Positions 34,434-42,810 of a stretch of 42,810 nucleotides of DNA are shown here, in pieces; the stretch's first letter is position 1, and every line of letters starts with the position of its first letter. The notes beneath the pieces were generated by a model, which saw nothing but the letters and a program-made list of their open reading frames with translations, searched no databases and was not told where the DNA came from. The DNA comes from Tissierellia bacterium (GTDB lineage: Bacteria > Bacillota > Clostridia > Tissierellales > Tissierellaceae), in contig JAAYTL010000010.1 in NCBI GenBank assembly GCA_012518035.1, forward strand, positions 1 to 42,810, in the 5' to 3' direction. Made by a program: the position numbers and the translations under genes.

Positions 34434-34931
34434 ATGAAGGTAAGAGGAAATGTTTTTAAATATGGAGATAATGTTGACACAGATGTAATAATTCCTGCAA
34501 GATACTTATCCACTGCAGACCCTGAAGAGTTGAAAAAACACTGTATGGAAGACATAGACAAGGATTTTGCCAAGAAGGTAAGACCAGGGGATATCATAGT
34601 GGGCCAAAAGAACTTTGGTTGTGGCTCCTCCAGGGAGCATGCTCCTATAGCCATCAAGGGCTCCGGCATCTCGTGCGTAATAGCCGAGAGCTTTGCCAGG
34701 ATCTTCTATAGGAACTCCTTCAACATCGGCCTACCCATAATTGAGAGTGAGGCAGCATCCAAGGGAATAGATGCCGGGGATGAGGTAGAGGTGGACTTTG
34801 CCACCGGTACTATCACCAATATCACCAAGGGTGAAACCTATAAGGGCCAGCCCTATCCAGACTTCATCCAAAAGATAATCCAAAGCCAAGGTCTGGTAAA
34901 CTATGTCCAATCGAAGGTTCAGGAGGGGTAG
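34434..34931 (+). CDS. leuD: 3-isopropylmalate dehydratase small subunit
   Basis: 165 residues, the swivel domain partner of LeuC. Signatures are [31 protein letters not shown] and [15 protein letters not shown]. The start lies immediately after the leuC stop with GAGGAGG in the end of leuC, so the two are translationally coupled. Confidence 0.97.
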   Translation: MKVRGNVFKYGDNVDTDVIIPARYLSTADPEELKKHCMEDIDKDFAKKVRPGDIIVGQKNFGCGSSREHAPIAIKGSGISCVIAESFARIFYRNSFNIGLPIIESEAASKGIDAGDEVEVDFATGTITNITKGETYKGQPYPDFIQKIIQSQGLVNYVQSKVQEG

Positions 34932-34932
34932 C

Positions 34933-36003
34933 ATGGAATATAAGATTGCAGTAGTCAAGGGGGACGGAATAGGTCCTGAGGTTGTGGATTCTGCCATTGA
35001 AATCCTGGATTTAATAGGTGAGCGATATAATCACAAGTTTATATATAAGGAAGTACTAGCTGGGGGAGCTGCCTATGATGCTTTCGGAGACCCCCTCCCA
35101 AAGGAAACCATAGAGGTATGTAAGAAGAGCCATGCAGTCCTGCTAGGCTCAGTAGGAGGCAACAAGTGGGATAATCTTCCCAAGGATAAGAGACCGGAAA
35201 GGGCCATCCTAGGGCTGAGGAAGGAGCTGGGCCTATTTGCCAACCTAAGACCAGGCATGCTCTTTAAGGCCTTAGAGGATGCCTGTCCCCTAAAAAGTGA
35301 GATAGTTGGGGAGGGATTCGATATCCTGGTAGTCAGGGAGCTGACAGGTGGAATTTATTTTGGAGAAAGTGGCATCAGGGAAACAGACAATGGACCTGCC
35401 GCCTATGATATAGAGACCTATAGCGAGATGGAAGTTAGAAGGATAGCCAAGATAGGCTTTGAAATGGCTATGAAGAGAAGGAAGCACCTGACTAGTGTAG
35501 ATAAGTCCAATGTCCTTGAAAGCTCCAGGCTCTGGCGTAGGGTGGTCAATGAGGTAGCCCAGGATTATCCAGAAGTTCAGGTGGAGCATATGTATGTAGA
35601 CAATGCAGCCATGCAGGTCATCAGGGACCCGGGGCAGTTTGATGTCCTCCTTACCACCAACCTCTTTGGAGACATCCTATCCGATGAGATCAGCATGCTA
35701 ACAGGCTCCATTGGTATGCTGCCTTCAGCCAGTTTAGGTCAAACATCCCCTGGCTTATTTGAACCCATCCATGGCTCAGCCCCAGATATAGCTGGCAAGG
35801 GAATCGCCAATCCTATAGCCACCATTCTTTCTGCAGCCATGATGTTGAGGTTTGCCTTTGATTTAAAAGAGGAGGCAGATGCTATTGAATCAGCGGTGAA
35901 CAAGGTCCTGGATGCTGGTTTAAGGACAGCAGATATCAGGGGGAAAGATGAGGACTTCCTTACAACACAAGAAATGACTGAAGCTATAAAGAAGACAATA
36001 TAA
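34933..36003 (+). CDS. leuB: 3-isopropylmalate dehydrogenase
   Basis: 356 residues from the ATG at 34933, one base after the leuD stop and after AGGAGGGG. NAD-binding/substrate motifs include GDGIGPEVV, RELTGGIYFGE, the DKSNVL lysine loop, HMYVDNAAMQ and FEPIHGSAPDIAGKGIANP. It oxidatively decarboxylates 3-isopropylmalate to the leucine keto acid. Last gene of the operon. No strong terminator follows, so transcripts may reach the ilvA leader. Confidence 0.96.
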   Translation: MEYKIAVVKGDGIGPEVVDSAIEILDLIGERYNHKFIYKEVLAGGAAYDAFGDPLPKETIEVCKKSHAVLLGSVGGNKWDNLPKDKRPERAILGLRKELGLFANLRPGMLFKALEDACPLKSEIVGEGFDILVVRELTGGIYFGESGIRETDNGPAAYDIETYSEMEVRRIAKIGFEMAMKRRKHLTSVDKSNVLESSRLWRRVVNEVAQDYPEVQVEHMYVDNAAMQVIRDPGQFDVLLTTNLFGDILSDEISMLTGSIGMLPSASLGQTSPGLFEPIHGSAPDIAGKGIANPIATILSAAMMLRFAFDLKEEADAIESAVNKVLDAGLRTADIRGKDEDFLTTQEMTEAIKKTI

Positions 36004-36094
36004 ATTAGACTGGTACGTCTATGATTTTGATTATAAGTATTGACAAAGAAATCAAAGGGTGCTAACATACTTATAATTGAAAATTACCATATCA

Positions 36095-36382
36095 AAGTAA
36101 TGAGGGAGAGAAAGATACACTAAATTAATTACAGAGAACTGGTAAATGGTGAGAGCCAGAGTTAAAATGTGTATGTAATAATCACTCCTGAACTGTCGAA
36201 TTGAAATTGTGACCAACAAGAGTAAATGAAACCGGAATTCTCTTTGAGAAGTGCCACCGTTACATGGCTAGGGTTAAGGCATGGCCTGGACCTGAAGAGA
36301 CGACTAATGTGAATTAGTTGTAAACATGGGTGGTACCACGAGTTTATTCGTCCCTAGTATACTTGTATACTAGGGACTTTTT
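36095..36382 (+). promoter_or_regulatory. T-box riboswitch, isoleucine specifier (ilv operon)
   Basis: Stem I pairs AGGGAG with CTCCT and ATACAC with GTGTAT. The specifier loop has ATC (Ile) at 36181-36183 followed by A. The T-box GGGTGGTACCACG is at 36328-36340; TGGT fits A73 of tRNA-Ile. A perfect 13-bp terminator stem (36350-36362 with 36365-36377) ends in five Ts. Upstream, TTGACA at 36040-36045 has only a weak -10 (TAACAT at 17 bp), while a good TATAAT lies too far away at 36072, so the promoter is uncertain. 36383-36500 holds no further structure I can support. Confidence 0.93.
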
Positions 36383-36517
36383 GTATACCTAACCCGATTA
36401 GAGTCTTTACATCTTTGTCAATACGTATATGAAATATCAAAGCTACCAAGGGGTATAATTATGGAGAGAGACTGCCTATAGTCTTAGGTTAATATTTTTT
36501 GTGTTAAGGAGGAACCA

Positions 36518-37729
36518 ATGTTAAGATTGTATAATTTTATCGAAGCCAGGGAGAGAATGAGGACTGTTACTAATGATACCAAGATAATTTATAGCGAGGT
36601 ATTTTCAGAAGAGACTGGACATGAGGTCTATATTAAGCCGGAGAATTTGCAGAGAACAGGCTCATTCAAGCTGAGGGGAGCCTATAATAAGATAATGAAA
36701 TTATCTGATGAAGAGAAGAAAAGAGGCGTAATCGCTTCATCAGCAGGAAACCATGCCCAGGGTGTGGCCTATGCAGCCCAACAACTGGGAATCAAGTCTG
36801 TCATAGTAATGCCCAAGGACGCCCCCCTAATCAAGGTGGATGCCACCAAGAACTATGGGGCGGAAGTAGTCCTCCATGGGGATGTCTACGATGACGCCTA
36901 TAACAAGGCCTGTGAGCTTCAAGAAAAGGAAGGGTATGTTTTTGTCCATCCCTTTGACGATAAGGATGTTATTGAAGGCCAAGGGAGTATAGGTCTAGAG
37001 ATCCTTGACGAGATCAATGATGTAGATATAATTCTAGTCCCTATTGGAGGGGGAGGTTTAATTTCAGGTATTGCATCCGCCGTCAAGCAGATGAATCCCA
37101 ATATTAAGATAGTGGGCGTAGAGCCAGAAGGTGCAGCCAGTGCCCTAGCAGCCCTTAATTGTGGAGATGTCTTGGAATTGAGCGATTGCAATACCATAGC
37201 AGACGGTACAGCAGTCAAGAGAATCGGGAACTTGCCCTTCAAGTATATCCGTCAATACGTAGATGAGATAGTTACAGTATCGGACTATGATTTGATGGAG
37301 CCCTTCTTCATCCTAGTAGAAAGACATAAGCTAATAGTTGAAAACTCAGGTATCTTGTCCTTGGCTGCCTTAAAGAAGCTAAAGGAAAAGAATAAGAAGG
37401 TAGTATCCATACTTAGCGGTGGGAACATCGATGTCCGCACCATATCCTCCATGATAAACAAGGGATTGGTAGCTAGAGGTAGGATCTTTAAATTTGTAGT
37501 CTACCTGCCAGATAAGCCAGGTCAGTTGGTTCAAGTAGCTGAGATCCTAGCGGAACTAAATGCCAATGTAGTCAGACTAGACCATGATCAGTTTGTAAAC
37601 CTAGATAGGTTCCACGATGTAGAGCTACAGGTAACTGTAGAAACCAATGGAGAAGAACATATTCAGAGAATTACGGAGACAATGCTAGAAAGAGGTTTTA
37701 AAATAACCAGACTTAATATTAATTTTTAA
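36518..37729 (+). CDS. ilvA: Threonine ammonia-lyase (threonine dehydratase)
   Basis: 403 residues. The PLP domain carries TGSFKLRGAYNKI (Schiff-base lysine), the SAGNHAQGVAYAAQ substrate loop and the PIGGGGLISG phosphate clamp. A single ACT-like domain occupies about residues 325-403 (FVVYLPDKPGQLVQVAEILAEL). It converts threonine to 2-oxobutyrate for isoleucine. The length and single ACT domain match the shorter clostridial form rather than the 514-residue E. coli IlvA. Ile-tRNA control by the T-box supports a biosynthetic role. AGGAGG precedes the ATG. Confidence 0.94.
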   Translation: MLRLYNFIEARERMRTVTNDTKIIYSEVFSEETGHEVYIKPENLQRTGSFKLRGAYNKIMKLSDEEKKRGVIASSAGNHAQGVAYAAQQLGIKSVIVMPKDAPLIKVDATKNYGAEVVLHGDVYDDAYNKACELQEKEGYVFVHPFDDKDVIEGQGSIGLEILDEINDVDIILVPIGGGGLISGIASAVKQMNPNIKIVGVEPEGAASALAALNCGDVLELSDCNTIADGTAVKRIGNLPFKYIRQYVDEIVTVSDYDLMEPFFILVERHKLIVENSGILSLAALKKLKEKNKKVVSILSGGNIDVRTISSMINKGLVARGRIFKFVVYLPDKPGQLVQVAEILAELNANVVRLDHDQFVNLDRFHDVELQVTVETNGEEHIQRITETMLERGFKITRLNINF

Positions 37730-37747
37730 TAAAGAAGGTGATAGTTT

Positions 37748-39466
37748 GTGAAGAATAAGAAGATTAACGGTTCTAGAATCTTGCTAGAATGTCTTTATAG
37801 ATTGGGAATCCGTGAGATGTTTGGATATCCAGGCGGTTCCGTAATCCCTATATATGATGAGATATATAAGTTCGGCAAGCTCAAACACTACTTTTCCAGG
37901 CATGAGCAGGGAGCAGCCCATGAGGCCGACGGCTATGCCAGGGCTTCGGGTAGGATAGGGGTCTGCATTGCCACATCAGGCCCAGGAGCCACCAATACCG
38001 TCACTGGAATTATGACAGCCCATATGGACTCAGTACCCCTTTTGGCCATAACAGGCCAGGTTAGTTCCAACCTCTTGGGTAAGGATGCCTTTCAGGAAAG
38101 TGACATAGTAGGAATCACCCTTCCCATCACCAAGAACAGCTACCTGGTTACGGATATCAGGGACCTGCCCAGGGTAATCAAGGAGGCTTACTATATAGCC
38201 ACAACAGGCCGGCCAGGACCTGTCCTGGTAGATATTCCAAAGGATATCCAGTTGGATGAAATAGACTATGAAGAGTTCGAAATACTGTATTCAAAGGAAT
38301 TGGATTTGCCAGGCTATGACCCAACCATAAAGGGGCATCCTTGGCAGATAAAAAAGGCAGTCCAGCTTATTAAGGAGGCTAAAAAGCCCCTAATAATAGC
38401 AGGAGCTGGAGTATTAAAATCCATGTGCACTGAGGATTTAAGGGAGTTTGCTAGGAAGGCAGATATTCCAGTCACAACTACCCTCTTAGGTCTGGGAGTT
38501 ATGCCAAGCGATGATGAGCTTTTTTTAGGCATGCTGGGGATGCACGGGACGGTAACAGCCAACTTCGCCACTGCCGAGGCGGACTTAGTGATAGCTGCAG
38601 GGATTAGGTTTGATGATAGGATAGCAGGCCAACCTAACAAGTTTTGTGAACAGGCCAAAATCATACATGTGGATATAGATCCGGCAGAAATAGGTAAAAA
38701 CAAAAAGGTTGAGGTACCGATTGTTGGGGACTTAAAAAATGTTCTTGAATCCTTCAACAAGTCCATCGACAAGCTTGAGCATAGGGACTGGGTAGAGCAG
38801 CTTAACCTATGGAAGAAGGAATACCCTCTTACCTATGAGAATGGCAAGGATGGAAGGCTTATGCCCCAGGATGTTATGGTAGGCCTAGACAAGATCTTAG
38901 ACGGCAATGCAATAGTTACAACAGATGTAGGCCAGCACCAAATGTGGGTTGCTCAATATATCAGATTCAATAATCCCAACAGCCTAATAACATCAGGTGG
39001 AGCAGGGACCATGGGCTTTGGTATACCATCAGCAATAGGGGCTCAGATTGCCAAACCTCATGTCAAGGTGGTTGCCATAGTAGGAGATGGAGGCTTCCAG
39101 ATGACCTTCCAGGAGCTTATGATGCTAAGGCACTATGACCTTCCCTTGAAGGTAGTAATTATTAATAACTCATACCTAGGCATGGTAAGGCAATGGCAGG
39201 AGATGTTTAATGATGGTAGATACTCATTTGTAGATTTGAGTATAAACCCAGATTTTGGGAAGATAGCAGAAGCCTATGACTTAGAATATGCAAAGATTGA
39301 AAGCAAGGAAGAATTGGATAAGAAACTAAGGGGTCTCATAGAATCCGATAAGGCCACCATTATCGAGTGTAGAGTGGAGAAGGAGGTCAATGTCCTCCCA
39401 ATGATCCCATCAGGTAGCAGTGTAGCCAATATGGTAGGAAAGAGGGGGGTGTTAGAGGATGCATAA
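37748..39466 (+). CDS. ilvB: Acetolactate synthase, large (catalytic) subunit
   Basis: 572 residues from a GTG after AAGGTGAT. ThDP-binding features: catalytic glutamate in RHEQGAAHEADGYARA, the FAD/dimer middle domain, and GDGGFQMTFQEL...VVIINNSYLGMVRQWQ at the C-terminal pyrophosphate site. It makes acetolactate and acetohydroxybutyrate. The gene begins 18 bases after ilvA and overlaps ilvN by 8 bases, matching a subunit pair. Confidence 0.96.
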   Translation: MKNKKINGSRILLECLYRLGIREMFGYPGGSVIPIYDEIYKFGKLKHYFSRHEQGAAHEADGYARASGRIGVCIATSGPGATNTVTGIMTAHMDSVPLLAITGQVSSNLLGKDAFQESDIVGITLPITKNSYLVTDIRDLPRVIKEAYYIATTGRPGPVLVDIPKDIQLDEIDYEEFEILYSKELDLPGYDPTIKGHPWQIKKAVQLIKEAKKPLIIAGAGVLKSMCTEDLREFARKADIPVTTTLLGLGVMPSDDELFLGMLGMHGTVTANFATAEADLVIAAGIRFDDRIAGQPNKFCEQAKIIHVDIDPAEIGKNKKVEVPIVGDLKNVLESFNKSIDKLEHRDWVEQLNLWKKEYPLTYENGKDGRLMPQDVMVGLDKILDGNAIVTTDVGQHQMWVAQYIRFNNPNSLITSGGAGTMGFGIPSAIGAQIAKPHVKVVAIVGDGGFQMTFQELMMLRHYDLPLKVVIINNSYLGMVRQWQEMFNDGRYSFVDLSINPDFGKIAEAYDLEYAKIESKEELDKKLRGLIESDKATIIECRVEKEVNVLPMIPSGSSVANMVGKRGVLEDA

Positions 39467-39947
39467 ATCCTATGAAATGCTCATAATAACCAAGAATACA
39501 AATGGGATAGTGGCTAGGATTATGTCCATGTTCAATAGGCGGGGATATTTTGTTCAAAAGATGTCAGCAGGTGCAACCAATATCCCTGGCCATGCAAGGC
39601 TTACTCTAACAGTTGTTGGAGACGAGGATACCCTGGACCAGATTCAAAAACAGGTCTATAAGATTGTGGATGTAGTCAAGGTAAAGATCTTCCCAGAGGA
39701 AGGGACTATCCGCAGAGAGCTAATGATCATCAAGGTTAAATCGGACAATGAAACCAGGGCTCAGATAGTCCAGATTGCTGAAATTTATAGGGGTAATGTA
39801 TTGGACGTAGCACCTAACTCCCTGGTGATAGAATTGACAGGTGATACAACTAAACTTCAAGGCTTTATTGAAATGATGGAAACCTACGGCATTCTTGAAA
39901 TTGCTAAAACAGGTGTTGTAGCAATGAGCCGAGGAGAAAAGATGTAA
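39459..39947 (+). CDS. ilvN: Acetolactate synthase, small (regulatory) subunit
   Basis: 162 residues. The N-terminal ACT domain ([32 protein letters not shown]) binds valine for feedback control, and the C-terminal ALS_ss_C domain begins at [32 protein letters not shown]. It overlaps the ilvB stop by 8 bases. Confidence 0.95.
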   Translation: MHKSYEMLIITKNTNGIVARIMSMFNRRGYFVQKMSAGATNIPGHARLTLTVVGDEDTLDQIQKQVYKIVDVVKVKIFPEEGTIRRELMIIKVKSDNETRAQIVQIAEIYRGNVLDVAPNSLVIELTGDTTKLQGFIEMMETYGILEIAKTGVVAMSRGEKM

Positions 39948-39970
39948 TATATAGAAGAGGAGAGATAAAA

Positions 39971-40963
39971 ATGGCAAGAATGTATTATGAAAATGAGTGT
40001 AATCTAGAAGTACTTAATGGAAGAAAGGTAGCTATTATAGGTTTTGGTAGTCAAGGTCATGCCCATGCCTTAAACCTTTATGAATCAGGAGTAGATGTGA
40101 GGGTTGGTTTATATGAAGGAAGTAAATCCTGGAGTAGGGCTGAAGAAGCAGGTCTAAGGGTCCTTACAGCAGCAGAGGCAGCAGCTGAAGCAGATATCAT
40201 CATGATTTTAATCAACGATGAGAAGCAAGTAGCCCTTTATGAAGAAAGCATCAAGCCAAACCTTACTGCAGGTAAATACCTAGCCTTTGCCCATGGATTT
40301 AACATCCATTATGGACAAATAGTTCCACCAGCAGATGTCAACGTATTTATGATAGCTCCAAAGGGACCTGGCCATACTGTAAGGAGTCAGTACCAGGAAG
40401 GTAAGGGTGTACCATGCTTGATAGCAGTTCATCAAGACGTTAGTGGAGACACCAAGGAAGTAGGTCTTGCCTATGCAGCTGGAATCGGTGGAGCAAGGGC
40501 AGGAGTTCTTGAAACGACCTTTAGGGAGGAAACCGAAACTGATTTATTTGGAGAGCAGGCTGTACTTTGCGGTGGAGTTACAGAGCTGATGAAGGCAGGT
40601 TTTGAAACCCTGGTAGAGGCTGGCTATAGTCCAGAAAGTGCCTACTTCGAGTGTATCCATGAAATGAAGCTTATAGTAGACATGATTAATCAAGGTGGCT
40701 TTAGCTACATGAGATACTCCATTAGTGACACTGCTGAATATGGAGACTATTCAGTAGGCAGCAGGATTATAACTGAAGAAACTAAGAAAGAGATGAAGAA
40801 GGTCCTTAAAGAAGTACAAGATGGTACCTTTGCCAAGAACTGGCTAGTTGAAAACCAAGTCGGCAGACCCTACTTCAGGGCCAAGAGAAGAATCGAAGCC
40901 GAGCATCAACTAGAAGCAGTAGGTAAGAAACTAAGAGGCATGATGAGCTGGTTGAAGAAGTAA
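39971..40963 (+). CDS. ilvC: Ketol-acid reductoisomerase (class I)
   Basis: 330 residues, the usual class I length. The NADP-binding loop is [24 protein letters not shown]. The knotted C-terminal domain supplies the magnesium ligands ([29 protein letters not shown] and [19 protein letters not shown]). It converts acetolactate to dihydroxyisovalerate. The expected next step, IlvD, is not in the window. An insertion element begins 8 bp after its stop, and the first terminator downstream lies inside that element. Confidence 0.96.
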   Translation: MARMYYENECNLEVLNGRKVAIIGFGSQGHAHALNLYESGVDVRVGLYEGSKSWSRAEEAGLRVLTAAEAAAEADIIMILINDEKQVALYEESIKPNLTAGKYLAFAHGFNIHYGQIVPPADVNVFMIAPKGPGHTVRSQYQEGKGVPCLIAVHQDVSGDTKEVGLAYAAGIGGARAGVLETTFREETETDLFGEQAVLCGGVTELMKAGFETLVEAGYSPESAYFECIHEMKLIVDMINQGGFSYMRYSISDTAEYGDYSVGSRIITEETKKEMKKVLKEVQDGTFAKNWLVENQVGRPYFRAKRRIEAEHQLEAVGKKLRGMMSWLKK

Positions 40964-41036
40964 TAAAAGAATGAGCCCTAGATATGAACTGACCTTTGTC
41001 AAGTAGACAGTAAATTTAATTAAAATATTATATATA

Positions 41037-41089
41037 TTAGGATGCATGGTTGCGATATTCTAAAGGAGCCATGCATCCTAAGTTTTTTT
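41037..41089 (+). terminator. Terminator inside the transposase gene, facing ilvC
   Basis: A perfect 13-bp stem (TTAGGATGCATGG at 41037-41049 and CCATGCATCCTAA at 41069-41081) is followed by G and seven Ts on the plus strand. It overlaps the stop codon and last codons of OrfB. It is oriented to stop transcription coming from ilvC, not the transposase's own transcript. Confidence 0.8.
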
Positions 41090-41924
41090 GAAACCTTTTT
41101 TCGTTGTAGAACTCAATGTATTTAACTATTTTCCCTTTAAGTTCTTCAAGTGTTTTAAATTTCTTTCCATAAAACATCTCAGTTTTTAAAGTGCCAAAAA
41201 ATCCTTCCATTGGTCCATTATCAATGCACTTACCAACTCTAGACATGCTCTGAGTCATTCCAGCTTTTTCAACCTTATTTTTAAAAACATTCCCTGTATA
41301 TTGAAATCCCCGGTCACTATGAAATATGGGTTGAGCATCAGGATGTTTTTTAATTGCTTCATCAAACATACTAAATACAAGTTTATTATTGTTTTTAAAG
41401 GATAACTTGTATTCAATGATACTATTATCATAAAGATCCATAATTGGGCTTAGATAAAGTTTCCTGCTATCTCCGGGGATTGAGAATTCAGTTACATCCG
41501 TTAACCACTTCTCATTAGGCGTACTAGCTGTAAAATTCCTTGATAAAATGTTCTCCTTTGTATATTCTGGTTTTATCTTCTTACGGTTAACTTTCTTTCT
41601 TCTAATCCTGGCAGAAATGCCTAAAACATTCATGAGTCTATGAATGTATCCTTCTGAGAATGATTTATGATTTAACTTGTTAATAAACATTGTCATCCTT
41701 CTATATCCTAAAATTCCATCAAAGGTTAAATGATATTCTTTAATTAGTGAACACAGTAATTCATCTTGCTTTTCTTTTTGTGGCTTTACTCTGTTTTTAT
41801 GTTTGTAGTATCCACTTCTTGAAATGTCCAGAACCTCACATATTTGAGTTATCGGATAGCCCTTATCTTTAAAAAAATCTACTGTCTTATATTCTGCTTC
41901 CTGCCTTACTTTCGAAAGTGAAGT
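41037..41924 (-). CDS. IS3-family transposase OrfB, made by -1 frameshift from OrfA
   Basis: About 295 codons in the -1 frame of OrfA; the longest ATG-initiated part (to 41696) is only the C-terminal 219 residues, and open frame continues upstream (KVRQEAEYKTVDFFKDKGYP..., ISRSGYYKHK...). The integrase core holds D (KWLTDVTEF), D (FHSDRGFQYT) and E (NGPMEGFFGTLK). Entry is likely at A-AAA-AAA (A run 41924-41931, minus strand), giving an OrfAB fusion. The product cuts and joins the element ends. No disabling mutation was seen. Confidence 0.88.
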   Translation of the reverse strand, partial: TSLSKVRQEAEYKTVDFFKDKGYPITQICEVLDISRSGYYKHKNRVKPQKEKQDELLCSLIKEYHLTFDGILGYRRMTMFINKLNHKSFSEGYIHRLMNVLGISARIRRKKVNRKKIKPEYTKENILSRNFTASTPNEKWLTDVTEFSIPGDSRKLYLSPIMDLYDNSIIEYKLSFKNNNKLVFSMFDEAIKKHPDAQPIFHSDRGFQYTGNVFKNKVEKAGMTQSMSRVGKCIDNGPMEGFFGTLKTEMFYGKKFKTLEELKGKIVKYIEFYNEKRFQKNLGCMAPLEYRNHAS

Positions 41925-42610
41925 TTTTTTTCGAACTCTTCTTTTTTTTTAAGAACTTCTAGTTCAAATTCCTTTTTTTTTCGAATGGCCCTTTCTTTTT
42001 CAAGCTCAAGTTTCAGCTTCTCAACTTCAGTTAAATGGCTTTCATCAATTTCTGATTTTGGTTTTGGACCACGCTTTTGATATTCTAGTGCTTCAGGTCC
42101 TTTATCTATATATGCTTTAGTCCATCTGTATACGAGTGCATAGTTGATAGTGTACTTATCAGCTGCATCTTTATAGCTCATATCATTTTCAATAACCCAT
42201 TTAACTATTTCTAATCTCTCTTGAAATGTAGTTTCTCTAGATTTCATGGTATAGACATCTCCTTTGGGATCATAATCCTCTATTTCTATACCATTATACC
42301 ATTTATTAACCCATTTACTAATTACCCCAGTGCTGATATTATGTTTCGCAGATAAGTCAGGTTGTGAATATTTACCTGATTTATACTCTTCTATTACCGA
42401 CAGTTTAAATTCCTTGCTATATGAGCGATTTTTGCTTGATGTTTCAAATACACTAGGTCCATGTTCTTTATACGCTAGATACCACCTACGAACTACTTCC
42501 TTTGTGGTTCCTATCTCATCAGCAATACCACCAAAACTACTCTTTCCATTTTCATAATCTTTACAAGCTTTAATTTTTACTTCTTTACTATACTTTGCTT
42601 TTCTCCCCAT
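41906..42610 (-). CDS. IS3-family transposase OrfA (helix-turn-helix subunit)
   Basis: 234 residues. It contains tandem helix-turn-helix repeats (GRKAKYSKEVKIKACKDYE...IADEIGTTKEVVRRW, SKEFKLSVIEEYKSGKYSQPDLSAKHNISTGVISKW, and a third from FQERLEIVKWVIENDMSYKDAADKYTINYALVYRW), as in IS150-group OrfA. A leucine-zipper-like coiled coil follows and ends in Lys-rich A runs where the ribosome can slip. GGAGG precedes the ATG. Confidence 0.9.
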   Translation of the reverse strand: MGRKAKYSKEVKIKACKDYENGKSSFGGIADEIGTTKEVVRRWYLAYKEHGPSVFETSSKNRSYSKEFKLSVIEEYKSGKYSQPDLSAKHNISTGVISKWVNKWYNGIEIEDYDPKGDVYTMKSRETTFQERLEIVKWVIENDMSYKDAADKYTINYALVYRWTKAYIDKGPEALEYQKRGPKPKSEIDESHLTEVEKLKLELEKERAIRKKKEFELEVLKKKEEFEKKLHFRK

Positions 42611-42624
42611 AAAAAAATACCTCC

Positions 42625-42664
42625 AAGTAGATAGTCTAATTTTAATTAATTAGACTGTCTACTT
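42625..42664 (-). promoter_or_regulatory. Hairpin ahead of the transposase start
   Basis: AAGTAGATAGTCTAATT (42625-42641) pairs with AATTAGACTGTCTACTT (42648-42664), one mismatch in 17. On the minus strand the stem reaches to the GGAGG of orfA, so transcripts entering from outside the element could fold and hide the ribosome site. Confidence 0.6.
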
Positions 42665-42692
42665 TGGAAGTATCATATCAATAGGGCTCATT

Positions 42693-42810
42693 TTATTTTA
42701 AATATTCTTTTTTAAGTTCCATCCTCATGGTCATGTTGGGGTCTACTATCTGACAAACCCTCAAATCTCCCACCAAGGATAGCAGCATACCTGCCTGATG
42801 CAGATTTAAA
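42693..42810 (-). CDS. C-terminal end of an acetamidase/formamidase-family protein (cut by window edge)
   Basis: The last 38 residues of a minus-strand gene: HQAGMLLSLVGDLRVCQIVDP, then a short tail ending EYLK. The GMLLSLVGDLxVCQIVDP pattern followed by a Met/Arg-rich strand is characteristic of the C-terminus of FmdA/AmdA acetamidase/formamidases, which release ammonia from short amides. It converges on ilvC. The rest lies outside the window. Confidence 0.6.
   Translation of the reverse strand, partial: LNLHQAGMLLSLVGDLRVCQIVDPNMTMRMELKKEYLK

Larger units (their letters stand above)
40972..42690 (-). mobile_element. Intact IS3-family insertion sequence, 1719 bp
   Basis: The ends share TGAGCCCTA (40972-40980) and its complement (42682-42690), with a second shared word GTAGACAGT further in. 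The element encodes OrfA and a frame-shifted OrfB with intact DDE residues. No target-site duplication is visible at the flanks (AAGAA against TTTTA), so the insertion is old, rearranged, or the ends are slightly mis-set. Without it, ilvC and the converging acetamidase gene would be only about 10 bp apart. Confidence 0.88.

Noticed and set aside
36040..36077. TTGACA and TATAAT as one promoter of the ilv leader
   Set aside because: The spacing is 26 bp, far too long; only a weak TAACAT lies at 17 bp, so no promoter is annotated.
40966..42695. Target-site duplication at the IS3-family element
   Set aside because: Flanking bases (AAGAA and TTTTA) do not match as direct repeats.
1..42810. CRISPR arrays, tRNA or rRNA genes, prophage genes
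   Set aside because: No spaced direct-repeat array, cloverleaf-like tRNA, rRNA motif or phage structural gene was found on reading the window.

Overview
The window looks like chromosome of a low-GC, anaerobic, amino-acid-metabolising Firmicute, probably of the Clostridia/Tissierellia. I base this on base composition, strong GGAGG ribosome sites, three T-box leaders, sigma-54 and sigma-28 type promoters, and an FchA-type folate enzyme. No rRNA, tRNA, CRISPR array or prophage module is visible.

Left part (1-8713). A transposase tail and a truncated gene fragment precede a lone PD-(D/E)XK nuclease-like gene and a cyclase/formamidase-family gene. A regulated catabolic module follows. A periplasmic-binding-domain histidine kinase and a sigma-54 activator sit upstream of a consensus -24/-12 promoter. 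That promoter drives a GltS-type symporter, glutamate formimidoyltransferase, FchA and HutD. The upstream histidine genes hutH/U/I are absent, so the module looks built to use formiminoglutamate (or a related formimino compound), feeding C1 units to folate and releasing ammonia and glutamate.

Centre-left (8894-15619). Five tightly overlapping genes encode a HEPN-pseudokinase fusion, an active-looking Ser/Thr kinase, a 61-residue protein, a large Upf1-type SF1 helicase and a winged-helix protein. I know no standard housekeeping function for this set. Kinase plus Upf1-like helicase recalls Mokosh-type anti-phage systems, so it is my best candidate for an undescribed system.

Middle (15668-31000). 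An ECF sigma factor is paired with a polytopic membrane protein. Then come an MBL hydrolase, a PadR/DUF2812 pair with a clear promoter and repeated operator, LapA, a DUF5058/membrane-partner/M20-peptidase operon, OsmC, AzlCD (branched-chain amino acid export), DsrE, DUF1294 and a LiaF-like protein. A T-box-controlled orphan amino-acid-binding lipoprotein, a sigma-28-driven chemoreceptor and an orphan ABC ATPase complete the stretch.

Right part (31119-40963). Branched-chain amino acid biosynthesis: leuACDB behind a T-box with a Leu specifier (CTA), and ilvA-ilvB-ilvN-ilvC behind a T-box with an Ile specifier (ATC). ilvD and ilvE are not in the window. An intact IS3-family element (40972-42690) lies 8 bp after ilvC. 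It carries a strong terminator facing ilvC, and the tail of an acetamidase/formamidase-family gene lies beyond it.
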